The position numbers were made by a program, and so were the translations under genes. A stretch of 64,000 nucleotides of DNA from NCBI RefSeq assembly GCF_031312595.1, contig NZ_CP133592.1, positions 992,001 to 1,056,000 of the forward strand, written 5' to 3'. Below are positions 9,004-18,533 of this stretch, piece by piece; the first letter of the stretch is position 1; every line of letters begins with the position of its first letter. The stretch comes from Methanolobus sediminis. Lineage in GTDB: Archaea > Halobacteriota > Methanosarcinia > Methanosarcinales > Methanosarcinaceae. The notes beneath the pieces were generated by a model. It saw only the letters and a list, made by a program, of their open reading frames with translations. It was not told the DNA's origin and made no database searches.

Positions 9004-9257
9004 ATCATCAATTTGATAAAATCGGTAGATTCCATTACCGGAACACTGTCAATAAGACAGACGTCTGACCATGGAATATTGAATTCTGCATATGCTTCGT
9101 TGCTTTCAGCCTCGTAAAGTATGAAATAGCGCCCTCCATTGAGGTCTACCCACTGGTTGATGACAGTTATTCCTGCAGGTGGCCTGAGATTCTTGAAATG
9201 TTCAACAACCTTATCATTATCCTGCGGATCCCATGTGCTTATATCGAAAAATAACAT
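8988..9257 (-). CDS. DUF3303-type small protein
   Basis: The 89-residue protein begins MLFFDISTWDPQDNDKVVEHF and contains GITVINQWVDLNGGRYFILYEAESNEA split across two strands of a ferredoxin-like (dimeric alpha-beta barrel) fold, as in DUF3303 proteins. The WVDLNGGRYFILYE core is the recognisable part. The function is unknown; this fold often binds small ligands or acts as a dimerising module. AAAAGGAG at 9267-9274 is a strong ribosome binding site. It stands alone on the minus strand between two plus-strand genes. Confidence 0.65.
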   Translation of the reverse strand: MLFFDISTWDPQDNDKVVEHFKNLRPPAGITVINQWVDLNGGRYFILYEAESNEAYAEFNIPWSDVCLIDSVPVMESTDFIKLMISKGL

Positions 9258-9476
9258 CTACTCACACTCCTTTTGTATTATTGAACGAAGCCATTTTATT
9301 CTGGCATTTATATTCGGATTTCAGCAATTATATAACTGTCCCTTTAATTTGAGAAAAGGACAGGCTGGAATAAAACTAAAAAAACTTGCAAGATATTATT
9401 TTGTGCGATAATTTAATAATAAAGCCAGTACAATTAAATAGTACATCTAAATAAAAAAATCAAAGTCCAGGGCATC

Positions 9477-11156
9477 ATGAAACCGAGAAAGATTCACAGA
9501 TACTCAATGATCAGAAGATATGGCAAGATCGTTGATGCACTTGTAAAATATGAATTCGGTTATATTGTTGACAGAATGGGACTTCAAAATCTAAGACCAT
9601 TAAGGTCAAGGATAAGAAGACAGGAAAAAGTTCTCAAAGATACTGATACAGGACCAATGAAAGCCAGGATGATGCTTGAGGAACTTGGTCCTACATACAT
9701 TAAGCTCGGACAGATCCTCAGTATGCGTCAGGACCTCATACCTCCTGAATACGCAAATGAATTTTCAAAACTTCAGGACAATGTACAGCCATTTGAAATG
9801 GATGAAGTGGAAAAACTTATCAGATCTGAACTTGGTTCTGAAATAAAAGACATTTTTGAATGTTTTGAACCGGTACCCATTGCAGCTGCCTCCATTGGCC
9901 AGGTCCATCGTGCAAAACTAAAAAGCGGCGAAGATGTTGTTGTCAAAGTACAAAGACCGGGCATCAAGAAGATAATAAATTCTGACCTGGACATCATGTA
10001 CAGTATCGCATCTTTTGCAGAAGAGCACCTGCCTGAAGCTAAACTCTATCAGCCAATCGGAATCGTAGAGGAATTTGAACGTACCATTAAAGCTGAAATG
10101 GATTATACCCAGGAGGGCAGGAATGCCGACCATTTTGCACGCAACTTCAGGGATGATCCACGTATATACATACCCAGAGTATATTGGGACTGCACCAGTG
10201 CAAAAGTACTCACACTTGAATTCATAGATGGCGTAAAAAGCAGTTCTTTTGAAGAACTTGAACGTATGGAAATTGACAGACAGGGAATTGGCATCGATGT
10301 CCTGAAAGCATTTATGAAACAGATATACGATGACGGCTTTTTCCATGCTGACCTTCATCCGGGAAATGTATTCATCATGAAGGATGGAAGAATAGCACTT
10401 CTTGACTTTGGCATGGCAGGATATCTCTCCCAGGACATGCGCACCCTGCTTATCGATGACCTGATAGCCATTAGCAGAGGAGACACGGTCCTTTACATTG
10501 AACTTCTCAGGGAACTTGGCTCTGTTGATGAGAACACTGACATTTCAGCACTTAAGATAGATATTGACCAGTTGATCTACAAGTACTATGGCAGGCCTCT
10601 GAGACAACTGAACACCGCATTGATACTTGAGGAAATGATTAACCTGCTGAGAAAATACCAGGTAAGAGTGCCTTCAAATGTTGCACTGCTTTCAAAGGGA
10701 GCAATGACCGCTGAAAGCTTTGGCAACCTCATGGACCCGGATATCAACCTGGCAGTCATAGCAGAGCCTTTTGCGAAGAAAGCAATAAAGGACAGGTTAA
10801 GGCTTACCAATATTGCGGAAAGTACTTTTAAGGATGCAAGCAATTGGGCAAGAGTTCTCCATAAAGCACCGATACAACTAGGACACATACTTGATGTTGC
10901 GGAAAGAGGATACCTGAAGCTGCGTTTTGATCCTCACGGATTTGACAGGGTCGTGTCTGAGATTGATGCTGCGAGTAACCGTCTTTCGTTCAGCCTTATA
11001 ATTTCAGCCATAATAGTCGGTTCATCATTTATTATACAAACCGGAATGGAGCCACACATATGGGGAGTACCTTTGCTTGGAGTGATCGGTTTTCTCATGG
11101 CAGGATTCCTGGGAATGTGGCTTGTGATATATATCTTAAGGACCGGAAGAATATAA
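9477..11156 (+). CDS. ABC1/UbiB-family atypical kinase, membrane-anchored
   Basis: The 559-residue protein has every landmark of the ABC1/ADCK/UbiB kinase-like family. KLGQ at 76-79 is the KxGQ gating motif, AAASIGQVH starting at 136 is the Ala-rich nucleotide loop, HADLHPGN (290-297) is the catalytic loop and DFG (310-312) binds metal. Two hydrophobic segments near 495-517 and 530-552 anchor the C terminus. Bacterial and mitochondrial relatives support quinone synthesis. In methanogens the partner could be methanophenazine or isoprenoid lipid metabolism, but that is inference. It appears monocistronic, with AT-rich promoter sequence upstream at 9400-9450. Confidence 0.9.
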   Translation: MKPRKIHRYSMIRRYGKIVDALVKYEFGYIVDRMGLQNLRPLRSRIRRQEKVLKDTDTGPMKARMMLEELGPTYIKLGQILSMRQDLIPPEYANEFSKLQDNVQPFEMDEVEKLIRSELGSEIKDIFECFEPVPIAAASIGQVHRAKLKSGEDVVVKVQRPGIKKIINSDLDIMYSIASFAEEHLPEAKLYQPIGIVEEFERTIKAEMDYTQEGRNADHFARNFRDDPRIYIPRVYWDCTSAKVLTLEFIDGVKSSSFEELERMEIDRQGIGIDVLKAFMKQIYDDGFFHADLHPGNVFIMKDGRIALLDFGMAGYLSQDMRTLLIDDLIAISRGDTVLYIELLRELGSVDENTDISALKIDIDQLIYKYYGRPLRQLNTALILEEMINLLRKYQVRVPSNVALLSKGAMTAESFGNLMDPDINLAVIAEPFAKKAIKDRLRLTNIAESTFKDASNWARVLHKAPIQLGHILDVAERGYLKLRFDPHGFDRVVSEIDAASNRLSFSLIISAIIVGSSFIIQTGMEPHIWGVPLLGVIGFLMAGFLGMWLVIYILRTGRI

Positions 11157-11251
11157 GAAAAAGAACATATATTTATCGCACATCTTAAATAGACAAAAAT
11201 ATAACTATACGCCGTTGAAGTGTCCTTCGATGAACATCTTCGGGTGAAAAA

Positions 11252-12226
11252 ATGACAGATCCAAACGTTGAAAGAAAGCTTGTTGAAATAATGCGTATCA
11301 TTAATGAAAGCGACAAGCCTTTAGGTGCACGCCTTATCGCTGATGAGCTCCATAACCGTGGTTATGCAATAGGAGAAAGGGCAGTCAGGTATCATTTGAG
11401 AATACTGGATGAGCGTGGCTTTACCAAGAAGCACGGATACATCGGGCGTACCATTACAGAACGTGGAAAGAAGGAACTCAATGATGCACTTATAAGTGAC
11501 AGGTTCGGTTTTGTCATCACCAAAATTGAAGAGCTGATATATAAGGCAGACTATGACCTTGAAACCGGCAAGGGAAACGTGATCGTCAATATTACCAATA
11601 TCGACAAGGACGACTTTGATAATGCCACAGATATAATAAAATATGCCATGGACCATGGTGCTACTATCAGCCCGAGAGTTGGAATCCTTGAAGAAGATAC
11701 TGACCTTGATATTTATGTACCGGATGGAAAAGTGGCCATTGCAACTGTGTGCAGTATCACTTTTGACGGGTTGCTCCTTAACAATGGAATCCCGGTTGTC
11801 CCGGTTTTTGGAGGGGTTATGCAGATGGAGGATTACTCACCTGCAGGCTTTTTGGACCTTATCTCATACAGCGGAACATCCATCGACCCTATAAAGATTT
11901 TCCTGAGACGAAAAGCAACATCCATACTTGAAGCTATTGATACAGGTAATGGGAAGATGCTTGCTAATGTCCGCCAGATCCCTGTATCAGCCGCCACAAG
12001 AGCTGAAGAGTTGCTCAATATTGCCAGCAAACATGATATTACAGGCCACCTCACTATAGGTGAACCTGGGGAAGACGTGCTCTATGCCCCTATTGAGAGA
12101 GGAAAGATCGGTATTCCTGTGATGGTTGGAATTAACTCAGTTGCTGCTGTTGAGGAAGCTGGTATAAAAGTAGATACACACCCTGTATCTGCAGTTATGG
12201 AATACAGCAAAATGAAAAAACTCTGA
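11252..12226 (+). CDS. nrpR: Nitrogen regulatory repressor NrpR, single-domain type
   Basis: NrpR represses nif and gln operons under nitrogen sufficiency and is released by 2-oxoglutarate. The 324-residue protein has an N-terminal winged helix (residues 5-75; LGARLIADELHNRGYAIGER then VRYHLRILDERGF) and one NrpR domain (about 80-320; PRVGILEEDTDLD, GIPVVPVFGGVMQ, GEDVLYAPIERGKIGIPVMVG). Family knowledge: Methanococcus NrpR carries two such domains in one chain, whereas Methanosarcina splits them into NrpRI (helix plus one domain) and NrpRII. This gene is therefore the NrpRI type, and a partner should lie outside the window. It sits directly upstream of amtB1-glnK1, its expected target. Confidence 0.92.
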   Translation: MTDPNVERKLVEIMRIINESDKPLGARLIADELHNRGYAIGERAVRYHLRILDERGFTKKHGYIGRTITERGKKELNDALISDRFGFVITKIEELIYKADYDLETGKGNVIVNITNIDKDDFDNATDIIKYAMDHGATISPRVGILEEDTDLDIYVPDGKVAIATVCSITFDGLLLNNGIPVVPVFGGVMQMEDYSPAGFLDLISYSGTSIDPIKIFLRRKATSILEAIDTGNGKMLANVRQIPVSAATRAEELLNIASKHDITGHLTIGEPGEDVLYAPIERGKIGIPVMVGINSVAAVEEAGIKVDTHPVSAVMEYSKMKKL

Positions 12227-12256
12227 GCAAGATCTGCTTGCACAGAACCTTTTTTT
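12227..12256 (+). terminator. Terminator of nrpR
   Basis: GCAAG (12227-12231) pairs with CTTGC (12237-12241), starting immediately after the TGA stop, and a seven-base T-run follows at 12250-12256. Confidence 0.5.
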
Positions 12257-12551
12257 ACTCATTTATCCTTTGCAGGAATCTTTTTACTATTAATATGCAG
12301 TAATAGAGAAACAGACATGTCTAAACTTTTTTATAAATGACGTTATATTAATATCTTGCCCCATACAAAGCGCAAATAAGGATATATTGCACGAAAAAAC
12401 AGAACTCTTTTTATATTAATGCGTACTAAAAATATATAATGTGTGGGATTTGCAATTTTTAGCTTAATTTAGTTGCTAAATACGACTAACTGTAGATATT
12501 AATTGCAAGTATATTAATTTAAATGGTGAATGTTTTGCGATTAAACCGAAC

Positions 12552-12592
12552 TATTTAAATAGTATGAAGTCTACACATAGCATCCGTCTTCC
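12552..12592 (+). promoter_or_regulatory. amtB1 promoter with nif-like operator candidate
   Basis: The TATA box TATTTAAATA lies at 12552-12561. About 28 bases downstream of its start is ACATAGCATCCGT (12575-12587), an imperfect match to the ACATAGGATTCCGT core found at the same distance from the TATA box of nifH. This places a likely nitrogen-responsive operator over the transcription start. The rest of the 12257-12551 region is AT-rich with no ORF. Confidence 0.5.
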
Positions 12593-12619
12593 TGAGAAGA
12601 CAAAACAAAGGTGTTACTC

Positions 12620-14032
12620 ATGTATGGAATATCACAGAAACTCAATTCAAAGATGATCTGGCAGGTTTTACTGCTAATGAGCGTCATATTTATGGTATTT
12701 ATAGGTCCAGCATCCGCTGAAACAATAGAAGAGAACGCTGCATCAATAGCAAATCTTCAGACAGCACTTACTGCAGTCTGGCTGATTATTTGTGGTGGTA
12801 TAGTGTTCCTCATGCACGCAGGTTTCTCACTTGTTGAAATCGGCCTGACAAGAACAAAGAACACAGCCAACATTCTCATGAAGAACTTCATGACAGTTTG
12901 CCTGGGCATCATTGTATACTGGATCGTAGGCTGGGGAATAATGTACGGTGCTGACTATGCAGGTCTTATAGGCATTGACCAATTCTTCCTCATGGGAGCT
13001 GACAATGCAGTATGGAATGGATGGTGGTTCCAGATGGTCTTCGCAGCAACCGGCGCAACAATCGTATCCGGTGCAATGGCTGAGAGGACTGACTTCAAGG
13101 CATATCTCATTTACACAGTATTTATGGTTGCACTCATCTACCCTGTATACGGTCACTGGGTATGGAGCGGTGCAGGAATTCTCACAGGCGGGTTCCTCGT
13201 AGACGCAATCGGACAGTCATTCCATGACTTTGCAGGATCCGGTGTAGTACACTCAATTGGTGGATATTCAGCTCTTGCAGGTGTAATGCTTGTAGGTCCA
13301 AGGATCGGCAAGTTCAAGAACGGCAAGGCAATACCAATTCCAGGTCACAGCCTCCCACTGGCATTCCTTGGTACACTCATCCTGGCATTCGGCTGGGTAG
13401 GATTCAACGGCGGTAGTACCCTTGACGGTAACGACCCATATATGAGCCTAGTAATCGTAAACACATTCCTTGCAGCAGGTGCAGGTGCAATCATGGTCAT
13501 GATCATCACATGGATGAAGACAGGAAAGCCTGACCCATCACTCACAGCAAACGGTTTGCTTGCAGGTCTTGTAGCAATAACAGCACCATGTGGATCAGTA
13601 GCAAACTGGGCAGCAGTTGTCATTGGTCTCATTGCAGGAATTGTAGTATACGTAGGTGTAATGTTCAATGAAAACACACTCAAGCTGGATGACCCGGTAG
13701 GCGCAATTGCAGTACACGGATACAGCGGTACCTGGGGACTTCTCGCAGTAGGTATCTTCGCACTTGGACAGGGTGACGGATCACCACTCGCAGATGCAGC
13801 ATACACAGCAGCAGGAGCAGGACTGATCTACGGTGGAGTATCACAGTTCATGATCCAGGTTGTAGGTGCAATACTCAGTATAGTATGGGCATTCGTAATC
13901 TCATTCATAATCTTCAAGATACTCGATGTAACAGTTGGACTCCGTGTATCCGAAGAACATGAGATCACAGGACTGGACGTTGTAGAACACGGCATCAGTG
14001 CATACCCAGAATTCATGATCCTTAAGGAGTGA
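12620..14032 (+). CDS. amtB: Ammonium transporter AmtB1
   Basis: This 470-residue Amt/Rh channel has a cleavable-looking signal (WQVLLLMSVIFMVFIGPASA) followed by eleven membrane helices. Family hallmarks are FSLVEIGLTRTKNTANILMK, the Phe/Trp gate region NGWWFQMVFAATGATIVSG, the first pore histidine in HDFAGSGVVHSIGG, and the second in HGYSGTWG. I use the ATG at 12620, seven bases after AAAGGTG, rather than the in-frame GTG at 12611. glnK1 starts six bases after its stop, the classic amtB-glnK pair in which GlnK plugs the channel when ammonium is plentiful. Confidence 0.95.
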   Translation: MYGISQKLNSKMIWQVLLLMSVIFMVFIGPASAETIEENAASIANLQTALTAVWLIICGGIVFLMHAGFSLVEIGLTRTKNTANILMKNFMTVCLGIIVYWIVGWGIMYGADYAGLIGIDQFFLMGADNAVWNGWWFQMVFAATGATIVSGAMAERTDFKAYLIYTVFMVALIYPVYGHWVWSGAGILTGGFLVDAIGQSFHDFAGSGVVHSIGGYSALAGVMLVGPRIGKFKNGKAIPIPGHSLPLAFLGTLILAFGWVGFNGGSTLDGNDPYMSLVIVNTFLAAGAGAIMVMIITWMKTGKPDPSLTANGLLAGLVAITAPCGSVANWAAVVIGLIAGIVVYVGVMFNENTLKLDDPVGAIAVHGYSGTWGLLAVGIFALGQGDGSPLADAAYTAAGAGLIYGGVSQFMIQVVGAILSIVWAFVISFIIFKILDVTVGLRVSEEHEITGLDVVEHGISAYPEFMILKE

Positions 14033-14038
14033 TGTTAA

Positions 14039-14377
14039 ATGATGAAGATAGAAGCAATCATAAGGCCAACAAAGATCCACGAGGTCAAGGATGCTCTTGA
14101 CGAAGCAGGATTTGAGAGTGTAACCGTGACCGATGTAAAAGGCCGTGGTAAGCAGAAGGGCGTAATGCAGCAATGGAGAGGACGCAAGTACTGCGTAGAT
14201 CTCCTTCCAAAGATCAAGATGGAAATGGTAGTTGCTGATGAGAGCGTTGACAAAGTTGTCGATGTCATCATGAAGGTCGCAGCAACCGGTTCCATTGGAG
14301 ACGGAAAAATCTTTATCTACCCTGTAAGCAAGATCGTCAGGATCCGTACAGGAGAAACAGACGGAGACGCACTTTAA
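14039..14377 (+). CDS. glnK: PII signal protein GlnK1
   Basis: This 112-residue PII trimer protein senses ATP/ADP and 2-oxoglutarate and regulates AmtB1 and, in methanogens, glutamine synthetase. It shows IEAIIRPTKIHEVKDAL, TVTDVKGRGKQKG (T-loop base), DLLPKIKMEMVVAD, and the C-terminal signature GDGKIFIYPVSKIVRIRTGE. The T-loop reads QQWRGRKY. The tyrosine matching Y51 of enteric PII is kept, but the Y46 position is Trp. No uridylyltransferase is seen nearby. Start codons at 14039 and 14042 are both possible, with GGAG at 14026-14029 upstream. Confidence 0.95.
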   Translation: MMKIEAIIRPTKIHEVKDALDEAGFESVTVTDVKGRGKQKGVMQQWRGRKYCVDLLPKIKMEMVVADESVDKVVDVIMKVAATGSIGDGKIFIYPVSKIVRIRTGETDGDAL

Positions 14378-14624
14378 GTGCTCTCTATTCTCTTTTATTT
14401 TTGATATTACAACACTTCTACGACAAAACCTAAACAATCACTGTGAGCCCCGGAAATTCAACATATACCTATTGTAAAAGGATTCTGCAGTCCAGTTGTC
14501 ACAATATAGCACTTCCATAGTTTCGGGGCTCTTCCCTAAAATTACTGTTTTTTTAATAATTCATTTTCCCGGATAAAATCCATAATATAATATATTTTAA
14601 TTATATACTATTGCCCGTGATACT

Positions 14625-16097
14625 TTGACGGGGAAGGATAAAATACTGATAGTAGACGATGAGAAGATCAACATCGCTGTTCTTACATCGTACCTGACGG
14701 ACAATTATGATGTGATTACAGCGTATAGTGGCGAAGAAGCACTAAAGATAGTGAAGAATGATGTGCCTGATCTCATCTTACTCGATGTTGTCATGCCAGG
14801 AATGGATGGGTTTGATGTATGCCGCATCATCAAACATGATTATAAACTCGATTTTATACCTATAATAATGCTTACAGCACTTACTTCGAGGGATGATCAC
14901 CAGAAAGGCATAGAAGTTGGTGCAGATGATTTTCTTAAGAAACCTGCTGACAGGTTCGAGCTTGACAAGAAGATCACAGCACTTTTACGTATCAAAGAAC
15001 AACACGACTCACTTCTGCGTGACCGCAATAAAGCATATGAATACCTGGACTATGTGGGTGTTTTAATAGCAGTTCTTGACAGGGACTACAAACTTATCCA
15101 CATTAACCAGAAAGGTGCGGACATCCTTGGATATAACAGGAATAATATCATAAACCGGGACTGGATAGATCTTATTGTATCAGAGAGCTATGCAAACTTT
15201 GTTAAGAGAAAATATGACATGCTTCTGGATGGGATCATGGACGAAAACGAATGTTCCGAATATCCCATAATGACAATAACCCGCAAAGAAAGACTTTTTA
15301 AATGGCACTATTCAGTCCTGAAAGATGCAAAAGGAAACATCACAAACATCCTGATGTCAGGAGAGGACATAACCGAGAAGAGAAAGGATGAGATAAAGCT
15401 CATGGAATATGCCAGAGAGCTTCAGAAATCCAATGATATAAAAGATCTTTTTACCGATGTCCTCCGCCATGACCTGCTAAACCCTGCAGGACTTATCAAA
15501 TCATTCACAGAACTTCTTGAAGAGACAGCGACCAGTGAGAGACAGGAAAATCTCATAGCGAACATTAAAAGGTCAAATATCAAGCTCATAGAGCTTATTG
15601 AGAATGCTGCAAAACTGGCAAAGCTTGAATCCATTGATGAAATGGTATTTGTAAAGACAAATATTTCTCAGATCATAAATGATGTACAGGACAATTTTGG
15701 GCAGGAACTGAAAAGTAAGAATATGACCCTGAAAATTGAGACTTTCGGCCAACATCAGGCACTTGCCAACCCAATGATCGAAGGAGTAATTTCTAATTTC
15801 ATATCAAACGCTATCAAATACAGCCCGCAAAACACCAATATCACAGTAAAAGTAGAGAATTTTACAGACAAATGGAAGATCTCTGTGGCAGACCAGGGGG
15901 ATGGTGTTCCTGACAAGGACAAAGAAGCTGTATTCACGCGTTTTAACCGTTTACACAAGGAAAGTATCAAGGGTAGCGGAATAGGGCTTGCTATTGCAAA
16001 AAGGATCATGGATCTTCACGGAGAAAGCGTTGGTGTTGTTGATAATCCGGAAGGGCATGGAAGTATATTCTGGTTTACCCTGAAAAAAATGTTGTAA
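14625..16097 (+). CDS. Receiver-PAS-histidine kinase hybrid
   Basis: The 490-residue soluble protein has three parts. A receiver domain (1-120) carries the acidic pair DDE and phosphoacceptor D54 in LLDVVMPGMDGFD. A PAS domain spans about 137-252. A kinase core has H282 in VLRHDLLNPAGL, the N-box NFISNAIKYSP, the G1 box VADQGDGVPD and the G2 box GSGIGLAIAKRI. With no membrane segment it must sense an internal signal. It starts at a TTG at 14625; no nearby ATG exists. Its place between amtB1-glnK1 and a second amtB hints at nitrogen signalling, but no cognate response regulator is adjacent, so this is inference. Confidence 0.85.
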   Translation: MTGKDKILIVDDEKINIAVLTSYLTDNYDVITAYSGEEALKIVKNDVPDLILLDVVMPGMDGFDVCRIIKHDYKLDFIPIIMLTALTSRDDHQKGIEVGADDFLKKPADRFELDKKITALLRIKEQHDSLLRDRNKAYEYLDYVGVLIAVLDRDYKLIHINQKGADILGYNRNNIINRDWIDLIVSESYANFVKRKYDMLLDGIMDENECSEYPIMTITRKERLFKWHYSVLKDAKGNITNILMSGEDITEKRKDEIKLMEYARELQKSNDIKDLFTDVLRHDLLNPAGLIKSFTELLEETATSERQENLIANIKRSNIKLIELIENAAKLAKLESIDEMVFVKTNISQIINDVQDNFGQELKSKNMTLKIETFGQHQALANPMIEGVISNFISNAIKYSPQNTNITVKVENFTDKWKISVADQGDGVPDKDKEAVFTRFNRLHKESIKGSGIGLAIAKRIMDLHGESVGVVDNPEGHGSIFWFTLKKML

Positions 16098-16167
16098 TTA
16101 CAAAGTCTGATTAACAAAATTTGAAAAAGGAATGGTGCACAGTGTTGTGCACCTGTCTATTTTACAA

Positions 16168-17420
16168 CTAAATAAGGTGGATGTCGTATGCAATCTCACC
16201 GTGAATGGACATATCAAGTCCCTGATGCTCCTCGTCATCTGACACCTTTACCGGCGTGATATAGTTGATAGCTATGAGCATTATGTAGGTGAATACAAAT
16301 GCATAGAGGGACGCGGCAGCCACTACAATAAGCTGTATCATGAAGAAGCTGCTGCCACCATAGAGGAGACCATCGGCACCATTTGGATTGATAGCTGTTG
16401 ATGCAAATACACCGAGAAGCACAGTACTAAGCACACCGCCCATGCCGTGAACTCCCCATACGTCCAGTGCATCATCCATCCTAGCTTGTTCTTGATGTGA
16501 ACACAGTGGTAGCATACAAATCCTGCTGCTATCCCAAAGAGAGCTGCTACAGGCATTGACACATAACCTGCTGCCGGTGTGATGGTTGCAAGTCCTGCTA
16601 CTGAACCTGTAAGGAGTTCCACAAACTTTGGTTTTCCCTGTTTAATCCATGCAATCGTGAGCCATGTGATGGCAGCAAAGGATGCTGAGATGTCTGTGTT
16701 GAGGAAAGCAAGAGGTGTGATAGTGTCAACATTAAGCTCACTTCCTGCGTTAAAGCCATACCATCCGAACCAGAGAAGTGCTGTGCCTATTGTAACCAGC
16801 GGGAGACTGTTTGGCTTGGATGCGCGGTCTTTTCTTGAGCCTACATAGAACACAGATTCAAGTGCTGCAAAACCTGCTGTGGCGTGAACGACAATCCCAC
16901 CTGCATAGTCAAGAACTCCGATGTTTGCGAGCAGACCACCGCCCCATACCATATGGACGAATGGATAGTACACAAGTACCTGCCAGAGAACAAGGAATAT
17001 GAGATATGCCTTGAAGGTCACACGGTTGACAAATGCTCCTGTGATAAGTGCCGGAGTGATGATAGCAAACATCATCTGATAGGATATGAAGACGATCTCA
17101 GGAATTGCATCGTTAGCTGAGAATGCTGAGGTTATGGTTACACCATTTAAGAACATCTTGTCGAGGTTACCGATGATGCCACCTGCACCACCGCTGAAGC
17201 AGAGAGAGTAAACCACAATGAACCAGAGAATTGTTGTGATTCCAAGGGATACGAAACTTTGCATCATTATCCCCAAAATATTGCGTTTGCATGCCAGTCC
17301 GCCATAGAAAAAGGCAAGGTCAGGGGTCATGACCATAACAAGGCTCGTGGCCACCAGCATAAATCCTGTAGTACCTGTATCAAACATAAACATATACCTG
17401 CCTAAATAGGGCTTGCCCAT
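16168..17420 (-). pseudogene. amtB: Second ammonium transporter, frameshifted near 16480
   Basis: Two overlapping minus-strand frames together encode one Amt protein of about 417 residues. The N-terminal part (17420-16338) has GFMLVATSLVMVM, AFFYGG, GGIVVHATAGFAALES and the middle helices. The C-terminal part (to 16168) continues with DDALDVWGVHGMGGVLSTVLLG, which carries the second pore histidine. The join lies at about 16480, where CTA-GG is followed by ATGGATGAT: one base is missing after GG. Restoring it gives a continuous family-like sequence. It could be a real inactivation or a sequence error. No glnK accompanies it, unlike amtB1. The start may be 17420, or the Met codons 9 or 11 residues inside, which follow an AGGCAGGT site. 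Confidence 0.75.
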
Positions 17421-17433
17421 GCAAATAGATAGG

Positions 17434-17469
17434 AATAAATAAGATGAAATAATACATAGGATTCCGTTG
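17434..17469 (+). promoter_or_regulatory. nif-type promoter/operator without a downstream ORF
   Basis: TACATAGGATTCCGTTG at 17453-17469 is identical over 17 bases to the element at nifH (18553-18569). A TATA-like AATAAATAA starts at 17434, 28 bases before the element centre, exactly as at nifH, so it points rightward. It lies upstream of the divergent amtB2 as well and could serve both strands. Confidence 0.6.
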
Positions 17470-17650
17470 GCATCCTAACAAGCATAGAACCTGCTTTTTA
17501 AAGCAAACAAAAACGAAACGAAACACACATCAAACCCTGTAATCATGGAAGACCAGCCATGAGAAAAACGTTCACAGGGAAACGGTGCTAACTACCTCTT
17601 AGGTGATAGGTCCGCCCGAATACAGCCCCAATCCTGGTGCGGACACTTCC
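17462..17650 (+). ncRNA. Candidate nitrogen-regulated small RNA
   Basis: No ORF longer than a few codons fits here, but the sequence folds. Outer stem CCCTGT (17535-17540) pairs with ACAGGG (17574-17579) and encloses TCATGG (17543-17548) pairing with CCATGA (17557-17562). A second hairpin pairs GTCCGC (17610-17615) with GCGGAC (17639-17644), followed by a pyrimidine-rich tract. It begins at a nif-type promoter with an A-rich unpaired lead (17503-17534) resembling the nifH leader, including ACACATCAAA in both. Family knowledge: Methanosarcina mazei has an NrpR-controlled small RNA, sRNA154, affecting nif mRNAs. Homology to it is plausible but untested. Both ends are estimates. Confidence 0.5.
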
Positions 17651-18530
17651 TACTTCTAACTAGATGTACTGCATGATCATGCAAACATGGCAGAAATGAT
17701 GCTAATCTGCTTAATAATGCAGATATACATTGCCTTGACGTGCAGGATCGTTTTCATTCAAAATATTAGAAGCACAATAAGAGTATGCCATATTTGGATG
17801 AAGAATTCTTTTTTTGCAGGATATAAAATGCAACGACCCTGCCAAAGTACACCATGTCGTATTGATAAAACAGATATTTCTACAAGAGTGATAGGCAGAA
17901 GTCACCACTAACGTATATGAATCGGTACAAAATAAAGCTCGTGTTTCCGGTGCTTACCTATTTTAAAGTATCGTAAATTAAAGGACATATAATGCAAAAA
18001 AGACAACGAGAGACAGAGTTGAAAAGACATGAAGAAACTCTGGCTATTCATTAATTGATAGTTGCAACCGTTGCTGTTTTTGTTTACAAGAGAAGATTCC
18101 ACGATCAAATATACAAAAGTATTAAATACTAGTAAGTAGTACAACAGCTGCCGATACCCGAGAGAGGATAGAGGCACACAAACATGGACTATCGACCCAT
18201 TGATAGATAGAGAACTATGAACTGTGAAAAAAATCAGAGAGAAGGGAATCATTTCAGGAAGATCTAACCAAAACCTGGTCCCTATTTCATCTAAGAATAT
18301 TGTATAAAAATCGAAAGTATTGCCTTAACCAAAAAGTGAAGTAGAACAATAAGAGTTCAGATTGTTTGAGTATATAAACGTTTACCTAAAAAGGAAAAAA
18401 AGTCCCAATTTTGGACTAAATGAGATGAACGTTATCTACAATACATCTTTTTTTAGGAACTCACACGATAATGCCTCATGCAATTGGTTACGCCTATTAT
18501 TCCGAAAAAATCCAATAGATCACAGTGAAT
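17651..18530. other. Gene-free AT-rich region upstream of nifH
   Basis: About 880 bases hold no convincing gene on either strand. Short ORFs (74 residues plus strand, 114 residues minus strand) have no recognisable motif, ribosome binding site or coding-like composition. A small hairpin AGTCC/GGACT lies in the 18400-18422 stretch. Decayed coding sequence cannot be excluded: one plus-strand frame at about 18060-18300 is open between scattered stops, but I could not assign it to a family. Confidence 0.5.
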
Positions 18531-18533
18531 AAC

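Noticed and set aside
13345-14437. Long antisense ORFs across amtB1 and glnK1
   Set aside because: They mirror well-supported genes on the other strand and have no recognisable domain.
17687-18252. ORFs of 74 residues (plus) and 114 residues (minus) upstream of nifH
   Set aside because: They have no motif, no ribosome binding site and irregular composition, and they lie in AT-rich intergenic DNA. They are more likely chance frames.
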